A DNA stretch of 64,000 nucleotides from Cranoglanis bouderius (lineage: Eukaryota; Chordata; Actinopteri; Siluriformes; Cranoglanididae). A program made the position numbers and the translations under genes. The DNA lies in assembly GCA_023630585.1 (NCBI GenBank), contig CM042565.1, positions 11,426,513-11,490,512 of the forward strand, written 5' to 3'. Position 1 is the stretch's first letter. The number at the start of each line of letters is the position of its first letter. Of the stretch, positions 29,059-42,500 are shown one piece after another. The notes below the pieces were generated by a model. It did not search any database. It was not told the DNA's origin and worked only from the letters and a program-made list of their open reading frames with translations.

Positions 29059-32000
29059 TGCTCTCTCTCACACACTCTCTCTCTCTTGCTCTCTCTCATC
29101 TCAGCCCCTACTCCATACACACACTTCCAAAATTTAGCATTCAGTTGCCTGGCAACGCCGGCCTCAAAGGCTACTCGCCTGAACACGGGGGCCGCCGTCT
29201 CGTTCTTTTTTAAGGCACAGCAAACCAGTGAGAGGGAGGAAGCATAAGGGAAAAAAAGGAAAAGGAAAAAAAAAATACAGAAAAAGGGAGTAAAGTCAGA
29301 TCAACCTCTTCCTCCTGCAGTCTTTCCAGGCTGGATTCCTTGGTGGCAGAAGAGCTAGTTTGAACACAGGCTAATTGCATAATCATCACAAGTGTTCAGG
29401 TCCACTAGGGAACTGAAAGAGTCTCATTTCACATGTATAATACGGCTCTGCAGCTGAAAAACCTCATTTGAGTTTAGTGGTCTCTTTTTGTCAGGCTGTA
29501 ATTGACCTTCTGGACCTGTAATAACACTGGAAGAGCTTCATTTGGAGTGTCATTTTCACTGAGCTCAAGAGAGTGTGATTGGAGCTGCTCTATTTATTTA
29601 TTTATTTTTTTTCAAACTAGAGGTTTAGCCAGGTCTCTCGATAAAAAGCTCTGCTTGACTCTATGGAGGCAGTGCTGATCTGGACCTGATCTCAGCACGG
29701 AAGAGCGGCTCGACTCATCTGGCAATCAGGAATCTGTGACTAAGGCACTATAAGTACACACTGTTCCAGTCACTCATGGCTGCATCTGGACTTGTTTCTT
29801 GTGCACTGCTGTGGGCAAAGTGAGACCCCCACTGATCAATCACTGACATCCAAACGCTAATCAAACCAGACTTGAGCAACTCACATAACCCATGCTATGT
29901 ACTAGGGATGTAACTGAATACAAATACATTATTCAGATTGAACAGATAGTGTGTTATAAATGAATACAAATATAGATATGAATAGGAGGTGCACTATTTA
30001 TTTTTCAGGTTTTTTTTTACCTTCTTCTTCTTCTTCTTCTTCTTCTTCTTCTTTTATAGAAAGCTTGCCAGTTAACAGAGCATGAGACTAAAAGTGTGCA
30101 TTGAAACTGGGATACTACAGAACGCAACCACACTGCACAATGCATTTACAGCTTTGATTTCTGACACGCTGACAGTGTTGGCATTTATACCTCTGGAGGT
30201 TTTTTTCTCCCCAATTCAGTCACCTGCCAGCCAGCTCTCCCCTAACATCAGACAGCTGCTAACTGTGGAGAGTGAAGACTAACATGTGCTTCCTCCCAGA
30301 CGTGTGAAGCCAGCCAACCCCATCTTTTCGAACTGCTGCTCTTGCTGCATCACAGGGAAGGGTAACACACTGGAAAGTGCTATCTACCCTCTTCCTCATA
30401 CATGAGCTCAAAGATGTCCATGATTGGCTAGTGTTGCTATGATTGAGAGTGGAGAGAGAGTACGCCCTTCCTACCCAGACAGCATGGCCAGTTTTGCTCC
30501 CTCGGCTCCTGGCCATTGTTGGTATTCGAACCAGCGACAATCTCCCAACAATTAGCTGAACGCTTTTCTGTTGTGGTAGGGTTCATATTTATTAAAAAAA
30601 ACAAAACAAACAACAACAACAACAAAAAAACACAAACTTGTGTTTTAGGTAACGCCCACTTTTAAATCTGAATACAGATACAGATACTTGGAGCACTGAA
30701 CAGACACACATACAGATTGTGTCGCATACTCTTCAGACAGCATCTAGGATAAGACCATTGTCATTTGCACCTCCATTCCCTTTTATATTACATCTTGGTT
30801 TTTAATTTATTTGCACTATTTATGCACTTAATAAGTGTGAAATTGTCACCACATAGACCACAAGCTAACATTTGTCTCCTTGCATTTGTCTCGCCTTGAA
30901 GGTGCTTTGAATCTCTTTATTGTAGGGAGGAAGTGTAAGAAAAAAGGAAGCGTAAATGGAAATGTTACGATTGATAATAATTATATAAGTTTGCCCACAA
31001 TTCCAACAGGTCTAACCCCAGGACTGTTTCTATTTTTACTAATATAACCTCTGAACACTAGGTAGGTCTTATGAGCACATATTATAATAAGCACTTATTG
31101 TAACACCATGAGCAGTTATTTACCTGAATCAATAATCTTAGGTAAGTGAATGTAGTAATAAGAGGAGCTTAATGGGAACTGAAAGCTATCTTAGGGCTAA
31201 TGTCTGGACTGAGGCTGAGTGAGATCATGCAATCTGTATGAACGCATTCTGCTGTGAATGTAATCTACAGTGTACCACCTTCCTGTAGCAGATCCTCTGT
31301 CATGGCTTTATCCAATCAGATGCACTTATGTACATTATTTAGAACCAGAGACTTGCTACAGCTTCAGAGACATTCAGTCACAAAGGGATGAATGTTACAG
31401 ACTTTTGTAGATTTTAAAATGTCTTTTATCATTATTATCATGATTTTTTTTTAAAAAAATCATTTATATCATTATTTTATGTATGTTTTCTGGTCTGGTC
31501 TGATTAGGAAGTGATAAAAAGAAAAGCCATTGATGAAAACAAAATGTTTAAAGAAGAATGGACAGTATGCATGTATTTTCCCCTGTGCGTGTCATCTGTT
31601 CAGACGCTTAGCATTTGTCAAAAGTGCTAAGGTTAAGCACCATTGAGAAGGAAAAAAAAACATAACTACTTCGAATGAACCTTTCCACAAAATTCAGTAC
31701 TGATGAGGAATAAAATAAGCCAACTCAAAGTTCAATAGGAAAAGTCCATTAGAGCGCTAGTCCATTCTCTACAGCCCAAGAGCATGAAAATTAATGCTCA
31801 TTAAGATTAGTCTGGGTTTTAGCTAAACATAACCTGCTACTTAGTGATGCAGAGATGGGAAAAGAATATCTGGGAGAAGTTCCTGGATGGGAAATCAAAG
31901 ACAAAATACAACAAATCCCACTGTCGGATACCAATGTTAAAGTTCCTGTGAAGTGCCTTGAAAATTCGATGTGTTGACATAATTTCCACTGAAACAGAAA

Positions 32001-33283
32001 GTCAGGGCGGAGCATATCAAGTGGCTCCTCCCCCTTAAAAAAAAAAAAAAAGTCAATAGAGTTTACCTTACCTCACAGCCCAGGCTAAGCTGTACTTGAC
32101 AGTTAGTACCATTGATATTTATAATGTTGGGGTTGGGACACTTCAGACTCTAGAGAGCATTTGATTGGACAGAGAATCTGATGAGAAGCTGAAGTGCAGA
32201 ATGATGTCATCAAAATTGTTGATCTGTATTGGTGGTAGAGAGAGAGACTGTAACTTTTGAATGCATATATCTTCTAAATGCGAATTTTGTCATTGTTTTG
32301 GAGCACACTAGCTTATAGATAACTTTAAGTGTAACATATCCATACCAAAAGCCACAAAAACAATTTTGATTTCATGGGGACGTTTACTTCTAATATTTTA
32401 AATAACTGAATTATATTGAAAAAAAAAATCCTAGAATCGTTTTTCATGCTATATTTTGTAATGAAGAATAGCCCAAGATATGTTCAGAATAAAACAACTG
32501 TTAGATATATTTAACGTGTCTTATTATATTTCATTAATAGTCTAATAAACTGTTGTCACAATTCAGTCATGTTAGCTGTTCATTCAGACCTTTATATTAT
32601 TTTATTATTTTAGGTATTTTATGTAATTGGATCTTCACAATTTTTATTTGAACACCCCTGCTCCAAAGCGCCCTTCATTTTGTCCCCAGAGGAACCCTTA
32701 AAAGAGTTTTCTGGGATGAACCCTTTCAAACAACAATTCCAAGGAAAGGCCCTTTAAAACGATTTCCACCTTACGCAACAAATATTCTGCAAGGAAATTT
32801 AGTGAAAGGCTTATGGACAATTGCATAAGCCCATAAATCAATGATTCAAAACTACACTTTTAGAAATAAAGATTAAATCTAGAAGGATTCTTCAGTTTGT
32901 CTCTCTGGGGAAACACTTAAAAGCTCTCTTTGGTGTGTAACTCTTGTGGAAGCCTTGAATGTTGAACCCTACAAGAGAATTTTCTCTTTCAGAGAGGGTT
33001 CCAAGTAGAACCACAGTTGGAGCTTAAAGTACCCATGAGATGGCTTGAGAGCCATGATTTGATTCTTTACCTTGATGTATAGTTTTGAAACAGGAAGCCA
33101 GGTAGGGAACGTGTTGAAGAGCTTATAGGATTTCTCACTGCCATTTTTCTCACTCCCATTTTTCTCACTCCCATTGTGACTTTGTCATGTTCGCTTTCCT
33201 AAAGCAGAGGTTTACAACCATCTTGCGTTGGACTGGTAGTGAGCTATGGGTCATTTGTCACCAAGTTGTTAGAGCAGATTTTT

Positions 33284-33326
<43 letters not shown>

Positions 33327-33440
33327 GCTGTGAGCCTCATGAGGCAACGCGGGCACTGGGCTTCCCACGGGGAAAAAAAGTCTGCCGTTTAACAAGAGGC
33401 AGTGAACTAAAGTATTGAGAAATCAGCTTTCTGGACAACT

Positions 33441-33536
<96 letters not shown>

Positions 33537-36500
33537 TAAACCTCCAAATGTCGTTTCCTCACCATGCTATACAAACACATTAGCTGGATATTAACTGCAC
33601 TTCACAGCACATAGACCATCACAGATAGTGCAGCCTGTCATGTTTTTGGAGTGAGATCAAATATGTTCAAGCTGCGCTCAAAGATTTGTAGGGAGAATAA
33701 GTACAAGGGTTGCTCTGGAAGGGGAATTAATGTTCAAGAAGCTGCATGACTAAAACTACACTAACCACCTGTATTAGCTGCCACTGTAGATCAGCTGCTA
33801 GAGCATTTGACTGGATGCAAATTGGACGAGTACAGTATGAGTCATCAATTTGTTTCAAATAAGAATGTCTACGAAACATATTTTTGTCACTTTTTTCATG
33901 ATACTCTAGCTTATTTGTGACCACAATCCCAAGGGACAAGTATAAAAAGCTCTACAACACCTTTTTTGATTTCATGGGCACTTTAAGAACACTTAACAAT
34001 TACCAAGAGCCTCTAAAGAACTTAATAAGTGGATTATAGCTGCCATGTGCTCCATTATGAAACCTTTGCGTCCAGTCTCTCTAAGAGTACATATATGTAT
34101 ATACTACAGTATGTACTGCATGTATGTGTGTTTGTGTGTGTTTCATGAGTTCATAGCATGGCCTCACAGTTTGTTCAAATTTTGTTCTTACACAGTGAAT
34201 CTCTTCTGTTTACACTCATCCATCATTCTGTTTACTCTCTCATCTCCTTCACTGCACATTTTTTGGCAAGCTCTTGCAGCCACTCCAGAACATTTTCTCT
34301 TTTAGAGAAGCCAACTTTACCCTTTGGTGGTTATAAGTTTGGAGAAACATGCAACTACTGTTTGCCTCCACTGTTTGCTGGCATAAACCTACACACACCT
34401 AAGTATCCACACAGCTGCATCCGCACGCTGTATTACACAGACACAGCATGAACGGTATGATAATCGTATAACCTAACATGGTCTGTGCTTACAGTTTACA
34501 TTTTTAGAGTTAAACAAGTGTAAATATAAATTATTTGTCTAGGTAACATTCTCTTAAAACAGATTAGTTCACACCATCTTCATCTTCATCCCAGAACCTT
34601 TCCAAACGCCATTTCTTTACCTGTCAACTGTCAGACCTGGTCTTCGTAGTCTAATATAAATAGCACAGATGTCTATCTTACCTGCTCGAGGAGGTTCTAG
34701 AGTGTGGTTCTCGATTCTGTCTTGCATCAGTTTGCGTCCAGTCCAGTCAAGGTTGACGTCTTCAGCCGGGTCTGAGCTTGAAGCTTCTGTCACTGTCAGA
34801 CAATATGAGAGGAGAGAGTGGATCTATTTACATGGCCAAACTTTGACATTTTCTACTATATATATTTTTGACAACAGGCATATGATCACAAACTGAGCTG
34901 ATTTGGCATACGTCCTTTTCGCTATGGCATGTACTAGTTATTTAAAAATGTGATCAAACAGTGAGTAAATCACACTTATCTAGCAAGGTTTTAGACTTCT
35001 TTAGACTGATAACTGCATTTACCAAAGTGTATGTTTTATTTTTTCATTTTCTCTCCAATTTGGTCACCTGCCACTTCCCACCCACCGGCCAATTCTCCCT
35101 TATCATACAGCAGATACCAATCAGAGAGGGTCAAAGCTAACATGTGCTTGCGGTTTTCTGAGACACTTGAAGCCAACCAACCACATCTTTTCATGCTGTG
35201 TCACAGGGCACAAGGAGGAAAGCCCTACCTGCCCTATTCCACATACATGAGCTCACATACACCCATGATTAGCTAGTGTTACTCTGACTGATAAGGGAGA
35301 GAGTGCACCAGTGGTCACCAACCCTCTTGCTTTAGATCTACCTTCCTGCAGCTCCATCTCCAACCAAACACACTAAAACACACCTGTTTTAGTTAATCAA
35401 GAAGTCTTAAGGCAATGATTAGATGGTCACGTGGGCATGATTACGGTTGGAGCTAAAGTCTTCAGGAAGGTACATCTCCAGGAACAGGGTTGATGACCAC
35501 TGGAGTATGCCATCCTTCCTACCCAGAGAGCATGGCCAATTTTGTTCCCTCGGCTCCCAGGTAACTGTGGTATAATCAGGATTTGAACTCACAATCTCCC
35601 AACAATAGGGAGAACGCTTTTCTCATTTATATTATTTTTGTCCGTTTTCCAGAATCCAGCTACAGCGTCTTCCGACAGGTTTTCACAGACCACCACAAAT
35701 ATAACATCATTACAACAATTCAAGATATAAACAATCACTGAAGATGCATTTACTTTGTACAGCGAAAAGACATTAAAACATGTCTTTGATGCCTGACAGC
35801 AGAAGAATGAACAGAGATTCTTAATATGAAACAAAAAAAAAATTACACACTGCATTATAAAACCAATCACACTTCACACAACACACACACAGACGAGCTT
35901 TATTTTTGCTCTGTGAAAAATATGAGTGGGCCCGCTTGGAAGCGCTTTTGACTACAAGTAGTATTTTCATCAAACCTCTGACTGATTTGACTCATCAGGT
36001 GAAAAGGAACAAAATGAACAAGGCAAATATTGGAGCCTTGCAGTGGGTGCGAGTCACTCGTATTTATTTTCATCACTGATTCACATTGGCACTCTGAATC
36101 ACTACGAGATTAATTATGACAATTGGCTGCAGAGTTAAATCCATGAGTAATCACATGCTAATGCAGAGTACCATTAAACATTATGACAAGTTGATTTGAT
36201 GGGCCACTTCTGTGGTGAGTCACTATTTCTGAAGAACCCCCCCCCCCAGGGAAATGATACTTTCTGAAAAAGCTAGCTTACAGCAATATGCAAATTAATA
36301 CATAAAATTAATGAGAAGAAAATAAGAACACATTTGGTGCAACAAATTTTCATATATCGGCCTTTTTGGATTTGCCTAGCTGTCAAAAATGTGTTTTTAA
36401 ACTGAGCTAAAAAATTACTAATAAAAAAAAGAGCTGATGTTGCACCAACTAATATTGTCTCTTCTCTACATACCTATGTACATTCATGTGAAAAAGGAAG

Positions 36501-39500
36501 TACACTCCATAGAAATTGTTGGCTTTTCTGACATATTTGGGCAAGAAAACATTTGATCATCTTTGAAACAGTGACTATCAATGAAGCTGATTATTTATCT
36601 TATCTTATCTTTAAATTATCTTTTTCAATCATTTATTCAACAGAAATATCAATAGATGTGATATTCTTCTGTGGAAAAAGTAAGTACACACTTGGCCTCA
36701 GAAGCTAGTATTGCCCCCTTTAGCAGAAAAAACTTCTTGTAGGTGTTTTGCTGGAATTTTTCACCACTCTTCCATGCTATATTCTTTCAGTTGCAAGATG
36801 TTTGAGGGTTTTCTGGCATGTACTGGGCATTTCAAATCCCCCCACAACATTTCAATGGGATTCAAGTCTGGGCTTTGACTAGGCTATTCCACAACCCTCC
36901 ATTTCTTCTTTTCGAGCCATTCCTTGGTGGATTTGCTAGTGTGCTTAGATTCATTATCCTGTTGAAAGGTCCACTTTCAGTTAAACTTCAAATTTCAGAC
37001 AGATGGCCTCACATCATCTTCAAGCACTCTTTGATATAATGCAGAATTCATAGTTGAATCAATGAATGCAAGCTGCCCAGTTCCTGAGGCAGCGAAGCAA
37101 CCCCAAACCATAACATTTCCACCACCGTGCTTCACAGTTGGTATGAGGTGCTTCTCCTGAAAAGCTGTTTTTGGTCTGAACACAGACATGTCTGCTGTTA
37201 CTGTGGCCAAACAACTCTATCTTTGATTCATCTGTCCAGAGCACATTATTCCAAAAGGCCTGGTCTTTTGCCTATATGCTGATTGGCAAACTGTAGTCTT
37301 GCTCTAATGTTCTTTTTAGACAGCAAAGGCTTTTCCTGGCACGCCTCCTATGCAGGTCAAATTTGGGAATCTTTCTGATTGTAGAAGCATGCACTTTGAA
37401 ACCAACAGTTGCAAGACTTACTAGCAAGAGTTACAAGACTTACTTGGCTTCTTGGAGACTTCTTTTTGCATCAGACGGTCCGTTCTTGGGCTGAATTTGC
37501 TGGGACGGCCAGTCCTGGACAAATTGGCAGTCGTTTGAAATCTGCGCCACTTGTAGATGATTTTATTTACAGTGGAATGATGTATTTCAGATAATTCGGA
37601 GATCTTTTTAAATCCCTTGCCAGACTCATAGGCATCCACAATATTTTTTCTGAAGGCCTTACAGAACTCTTTAGATCTTGGCATGATAACACCACACACA
37701 TTAATAGCAAAAGGAACACCTGACACTAGATATGAGAAGGGTATAAATAAGACAGGTTCCACCTGCACTCCCTAAGCAGGTTCTAATCACTGGCACCCAA
37801 TCTTGAACACCTGATACTAATTTTATGGATTTGAAGGTGTGATAAATGTACTTACTTTTTTCATGTGACTGATCTGTTTTTTGTTCATTTAAATTGTGAA
37901 AATTACTACGAAATGTCAATTTTATGTGTCATTTGATAGAGTGTGTGAACTTTATTAATAGGCACTGTTTCAAAGAGGATTGAACATTTGCTTGTCCACA
38001 TATGTAAAAAAAACAAACAAAAAAAAGCAAGAGTTTCCATAGGGTGTACTTATTTTTTCACATGACCGTATATCACAAGGTTAGCACTAAATCCACAATT
38101 GGTAAACTGTTAAGCAAATAAAAATAGACCAAAAAGTCAACTCAGTATTTCATGTTAACATAATGTGGATGCCACTGAAGATCGCTGCTAATTACAAATA
38201 TTAATGTGCAAGTGGTTCAGGGTGGATTTCTCCATCCTGTAGTGGTGGGAACAGGCTGGTGGTCCTTCAAGCCTTTGAAGCTCAGATTCAGATAGTAGCT
38301 ATGAGTGTCTTTCCAATAATGTGCCTTTGGCTTCTGTGAAGCTTCGTTATTTCCAAATTTATGAGTGGCATATTTTTATTCTCATCAGCAGTCAATCTTT
38401 TGGATGAGAACCAAGATTAATATTTCTCCCACATCATACACTATGCTTGAGTCCTTCAAGTGAATTATTTGTGTAATTAGGGTGACCTGCTCAATACATC
38501 ATAGCAGGATCGAGATAAAGACAGCACAAATGTATATACAAAAGTCATTTTCGGTTCCTTCTGCAAACATTCATACATGGTGCCTTTCCTCAAATGAATC
38601 TCCATGTGGCCAAAAAAACAAATCTTATCTTTCTCTCTTTCTCAGCCTCTTTACTGGACATGCTTTATTTGGACCCTCAATTTTGCCAAGCTATATATGG
38701 AGAAAATCAACAGTGTGCTTTACTGCCGTCCCTCCATCATCACACATAGACTGTAAAAATGAAACATGGTTCCAGTACCACACACGCAGACGAGCATGTT
38801 GGTGGCAAGGTGGGTAAATCCACCCGCTAAGTGATACACATAATCATCACAGACATGATTCATCTATGGTTCAGGAGAACATGGTGGTGGTCACTCTTGG
38901 CCAAGAATGGTCCGCCGCTGTGTCTTTCATGCTGCATGCATGAAGAGAACATGGCCCCGAGCCATATGCAAGTAAAATGAGCCGTATCAACATCAGCGTG
39001 CGGCAGACATCACACGCATAATAAACACACGCTTTTAAAAGGTTCTTCAGGATGGGGTGAGGGTTGTTCTATGGATGAATAATGATTCTATGAAACACCG
39101 TTAACAGTGAAACTCCAAATTGGAAGAAAGATCCTTTGTATCTTATTAATGTCACTGAGGCTTAAAAAGCTCCCAGTTTTCTGTTTTATTCTGTTTGATT
39201 TCAGCATTGAAAACCAATTTGTTTCCTCATTGGTTCCTTAAAACACATATTCGCTATTTGTTCATAGAGTTATTTTATCAGTTATATATCAGTAGAAACT
39301 GATCTCCTGCAGGATTTCATCAGGACAGGGCTGTCAAACTGAATTCCTTCCTGGGCCATACTTAGACTATGATTTTTCATTTTTTAAAAAGTGTTATTTA
39401 GCAAAGAAAAACATAAAATCATTGTTAAGTTTTTTTGTAAGGTGACTTTTATTTAACATTTATGGATTTCTTGGTAACATGACAAGCTGCATTGTTTTTT

Positions 39501-42500
39501 TTAATTTTATGTTATTAACTTTAAGAGAGACAAAACATTAAAGCATTAAAACGTGTCATTATTGGTAAATTGCTATTGTATATGAAAAAGAAAACATTTC
39601 AGGATGTGCTGTAATTTGGAAAATAATCAACTTTTGGGGTTGAAACAGTAACTCTGCTCTGTGTCTGGCTGCATTACACCATTCTGTCACTGATGTCCAT
39701 CTACACCAATCAGCCATAACATTAAAACCACCTGCTTAATACTGTGTAGGTCCCCCTTGTGCCGCCAAAACAGCTCTGACCCATCGAGGCATGGACTCCA
39801 CAAAACCTCTAAACGTGTGCAGTGGTATCTGGCACCAAGTCGTTAGCAGCAGATCCTTTAAGTCATTTAATTTCCGAGGTGGGGCCTCCACGGATCGGAC
39901 TTGTTTGTCCAGCACATCCCACAGATGCTCGATCAGATTGAGATCTGGGAATCTGAAGGCTAAGTCAACACCTTGAACTCTTTGTCATGTTCCTCAAACC
40001 ATTCCTGATCAATTTTTGCAGTGTGGCAGGGCGTGTTATCCTTCTGAAAGAGGCCACTGCTATTAGGGAATACAGTTGCCATGAACGAGTGTACTTGGTC
40101 TGCAACAATGTGTAGGTAGGTGGTACGTGTCAAAGTAACATCCACATGAATGCCAGGACCCAAGGTTTCCCAGCAGAACATTGCCTAGAGCATCACACTG
40201 ACCCCGCTGGCTTACTTTCATTCCATAGTGCATCCTGGTGCCATCTCTTCCCAAGGTAAGCGACGCACATGCACCCGGCCATCCACATGATGTAAAAGAA
40301 AAAGCGATTCATCAGACCATGCCAACTTCTTCCATTGCTCCAAGGTCCAGTTCTGATGCACACATGCCCATTGTAGGCGCTTTCGGTGGTGGACGGGGAT
40401 CAGCATGGGCACTCTGATGGATCTCTGGCTACTCAGACCCATACGCAGCAAGCTGAGATGTACTGTGTTCTGACACCTTTCTATCATAGCCAGCATTAAC
40501 CTTTTCAGCAATTTGTGTACAGTACCTCTTCTGTGGAATCGGACCAAAAGATTATATTATATATTTTTTTCAGAAAGGCTTTAAGAATGCCTTTGACAAA
40601 AGAAGAACGTATTGAAATCATTCTCATAGCTGGATTGGGAAGCTGTCGCAAGGTTGCAATAGACTTTAACAGGAAATATGGCAAGCACATCCCACAACAC
40701 TGTTGCCAAACTTATTAACAAATTCAAAAAGACTGGAAGTGTTGCGGGCCAACCGAGAAGTGGGCGTCCACGAACATGAACTGACAAAGGCACAACCAAG
40801 GTGGTGCTGGCAAACATAGTCCCCTATGTATAGAGAATTTTGGGACACCCTATACATGGTGGAGTTATTGTCCATACCATAAGACTAGTAATGTGTCTTT
40901 ATTCTAGCCTTATAGAAAATGAGGAATGTGTGGTGCTAGTATTAGATGCATCAAGGTGTCACTGGTGTTAATTGAGTGTGGTAAAAAAGGATGTTGTAAC
41001 TGGATTTATAAAGCACATGTACTGTATACTAGACCTATATATTCTAAATCTTATATATATTATGTAACTGAGAATCCACACATGTGCATAATGATATAAC
41101 ATTACATTATTTAGTATATCCTTGACAATCATGAAATCTCAGTAAATATTTATATATTGGATTTTCAGTGTGTCATGTTGCATACAGCACAACAGCCACA
41201 GCACTCTCATCTGAATTATATAACACTTATATAACCTGCATGCCCTGCTTCCCTTCTTTGATTTTTTTTTTTTTATTCAGAGCAATCAAAAGGATAAGCT
41301 GATCACCTGTGGCTTTATTGTGGAGTTTGCTCTGTAGGTTCCCTAAAAAACAAGTACTGATCATGGACAGGCCTACATGAAGGTGCTAGGAGAACACCGA
41401 TCTGCTCTCCAGAGTCAACATACACACCCCTAATTTTATATTTTAATTTATTTCATTGTCTTTTTACCCATGTAACTGCTATATTAACTTTTTTCAGAAT
41501 TTTCATACTTTATTTATTGATGGAGAGATTATGACCTTAAACATGTTATGTATGTATTAAATTATTTGATGACTCATGGTAAAGAATTCACTCTTTCCCA
41601 TGATCCTATTGGCTATTGACATTACACTTATCTTCCTTTTCTCAAAATGCACCAATCTGTTCTTCTTAGACTTCTTGAGACTTAACAGGTCTTAATTACA
41701 GCCTACAGGCTCCTTAGTTATGATAAAGCAGGCATGTGCTTCAGAGAATTAAGCTGTGACAGCTGTGAGATTTTCTTGTTTTCTTATTGCTTAAGGTAAT
41801 GTGCAAGACTAACTCAACCAAAAATGTTCTGCCTAGTTGCTTATGGGTTTCTGTACACAATAACTGAATATGTGATGAAGGAAGCAAGCTTGAGGCAGCT
41901 TTAACAAGAAGTGAGACAAGCTGTAATTGTTTTTTCTTGACTCAGCTGGAGAAACATAATTTAGTCTTTTCTATTTCAAGCATTTTTTTTTTTAATGAAA
42001 AAAAAAGTGATTATTGAGTCAGCAGATTAAAAAATACTCCATAATATGATGTTCTTGAGCTGCTGTGCGTCGCCCAAACATCATCATGGCCCAACTTTAG
42101 GAAAAAAAGAAGTCCGATTACATAGTGACTGGCAGGAGCCTGAAACCAATCAGGAGAGAAAGTGTGAGAGTGTGAATCAAAAACAAGAGTGAGAAAGTGA
42201 AAGAATCTGTATAAGCTGAAAAGGACTGATGGAGTTTAAGCTTTTTTTTTTTTTTTGCAGAACTAGTAAAGCATTATTTGTTCTCTAATTCTGTGGGAAG
42301 CCAGTGAATGATAGAAGAGTCAGCAGATTTATCCACATTGTGGAGAAGTTGCTCAATCTGCTTGACCTGTGTTTACATCCCATGCATGCTAACACTGGTT
42401 CCTACCAGACTTTTTTTTTGACACCCTGAAAAGCAAAATACACAGTTTAGATAACAAAATGCACTATATCTATTCTACAGTATATTTGAGCTTGCTAGCT

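Larger units (their letters stand above)
19819..34681. other. intron 2 of slc24a3-like gene (14.9 kb)
   Basis: The largest intron. No coding exon found on either strand. It contains candidate regulatory islands (20300-20480, 22620-22830, 24025-24260, 28920-29220, 29330-29560), nested transposons (26246-28274), an inverted repeat pair (26418-26820 and 31938-32390), a SINE-like copy (30165-30590) and many microsatellites. Confidence 0.6.
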
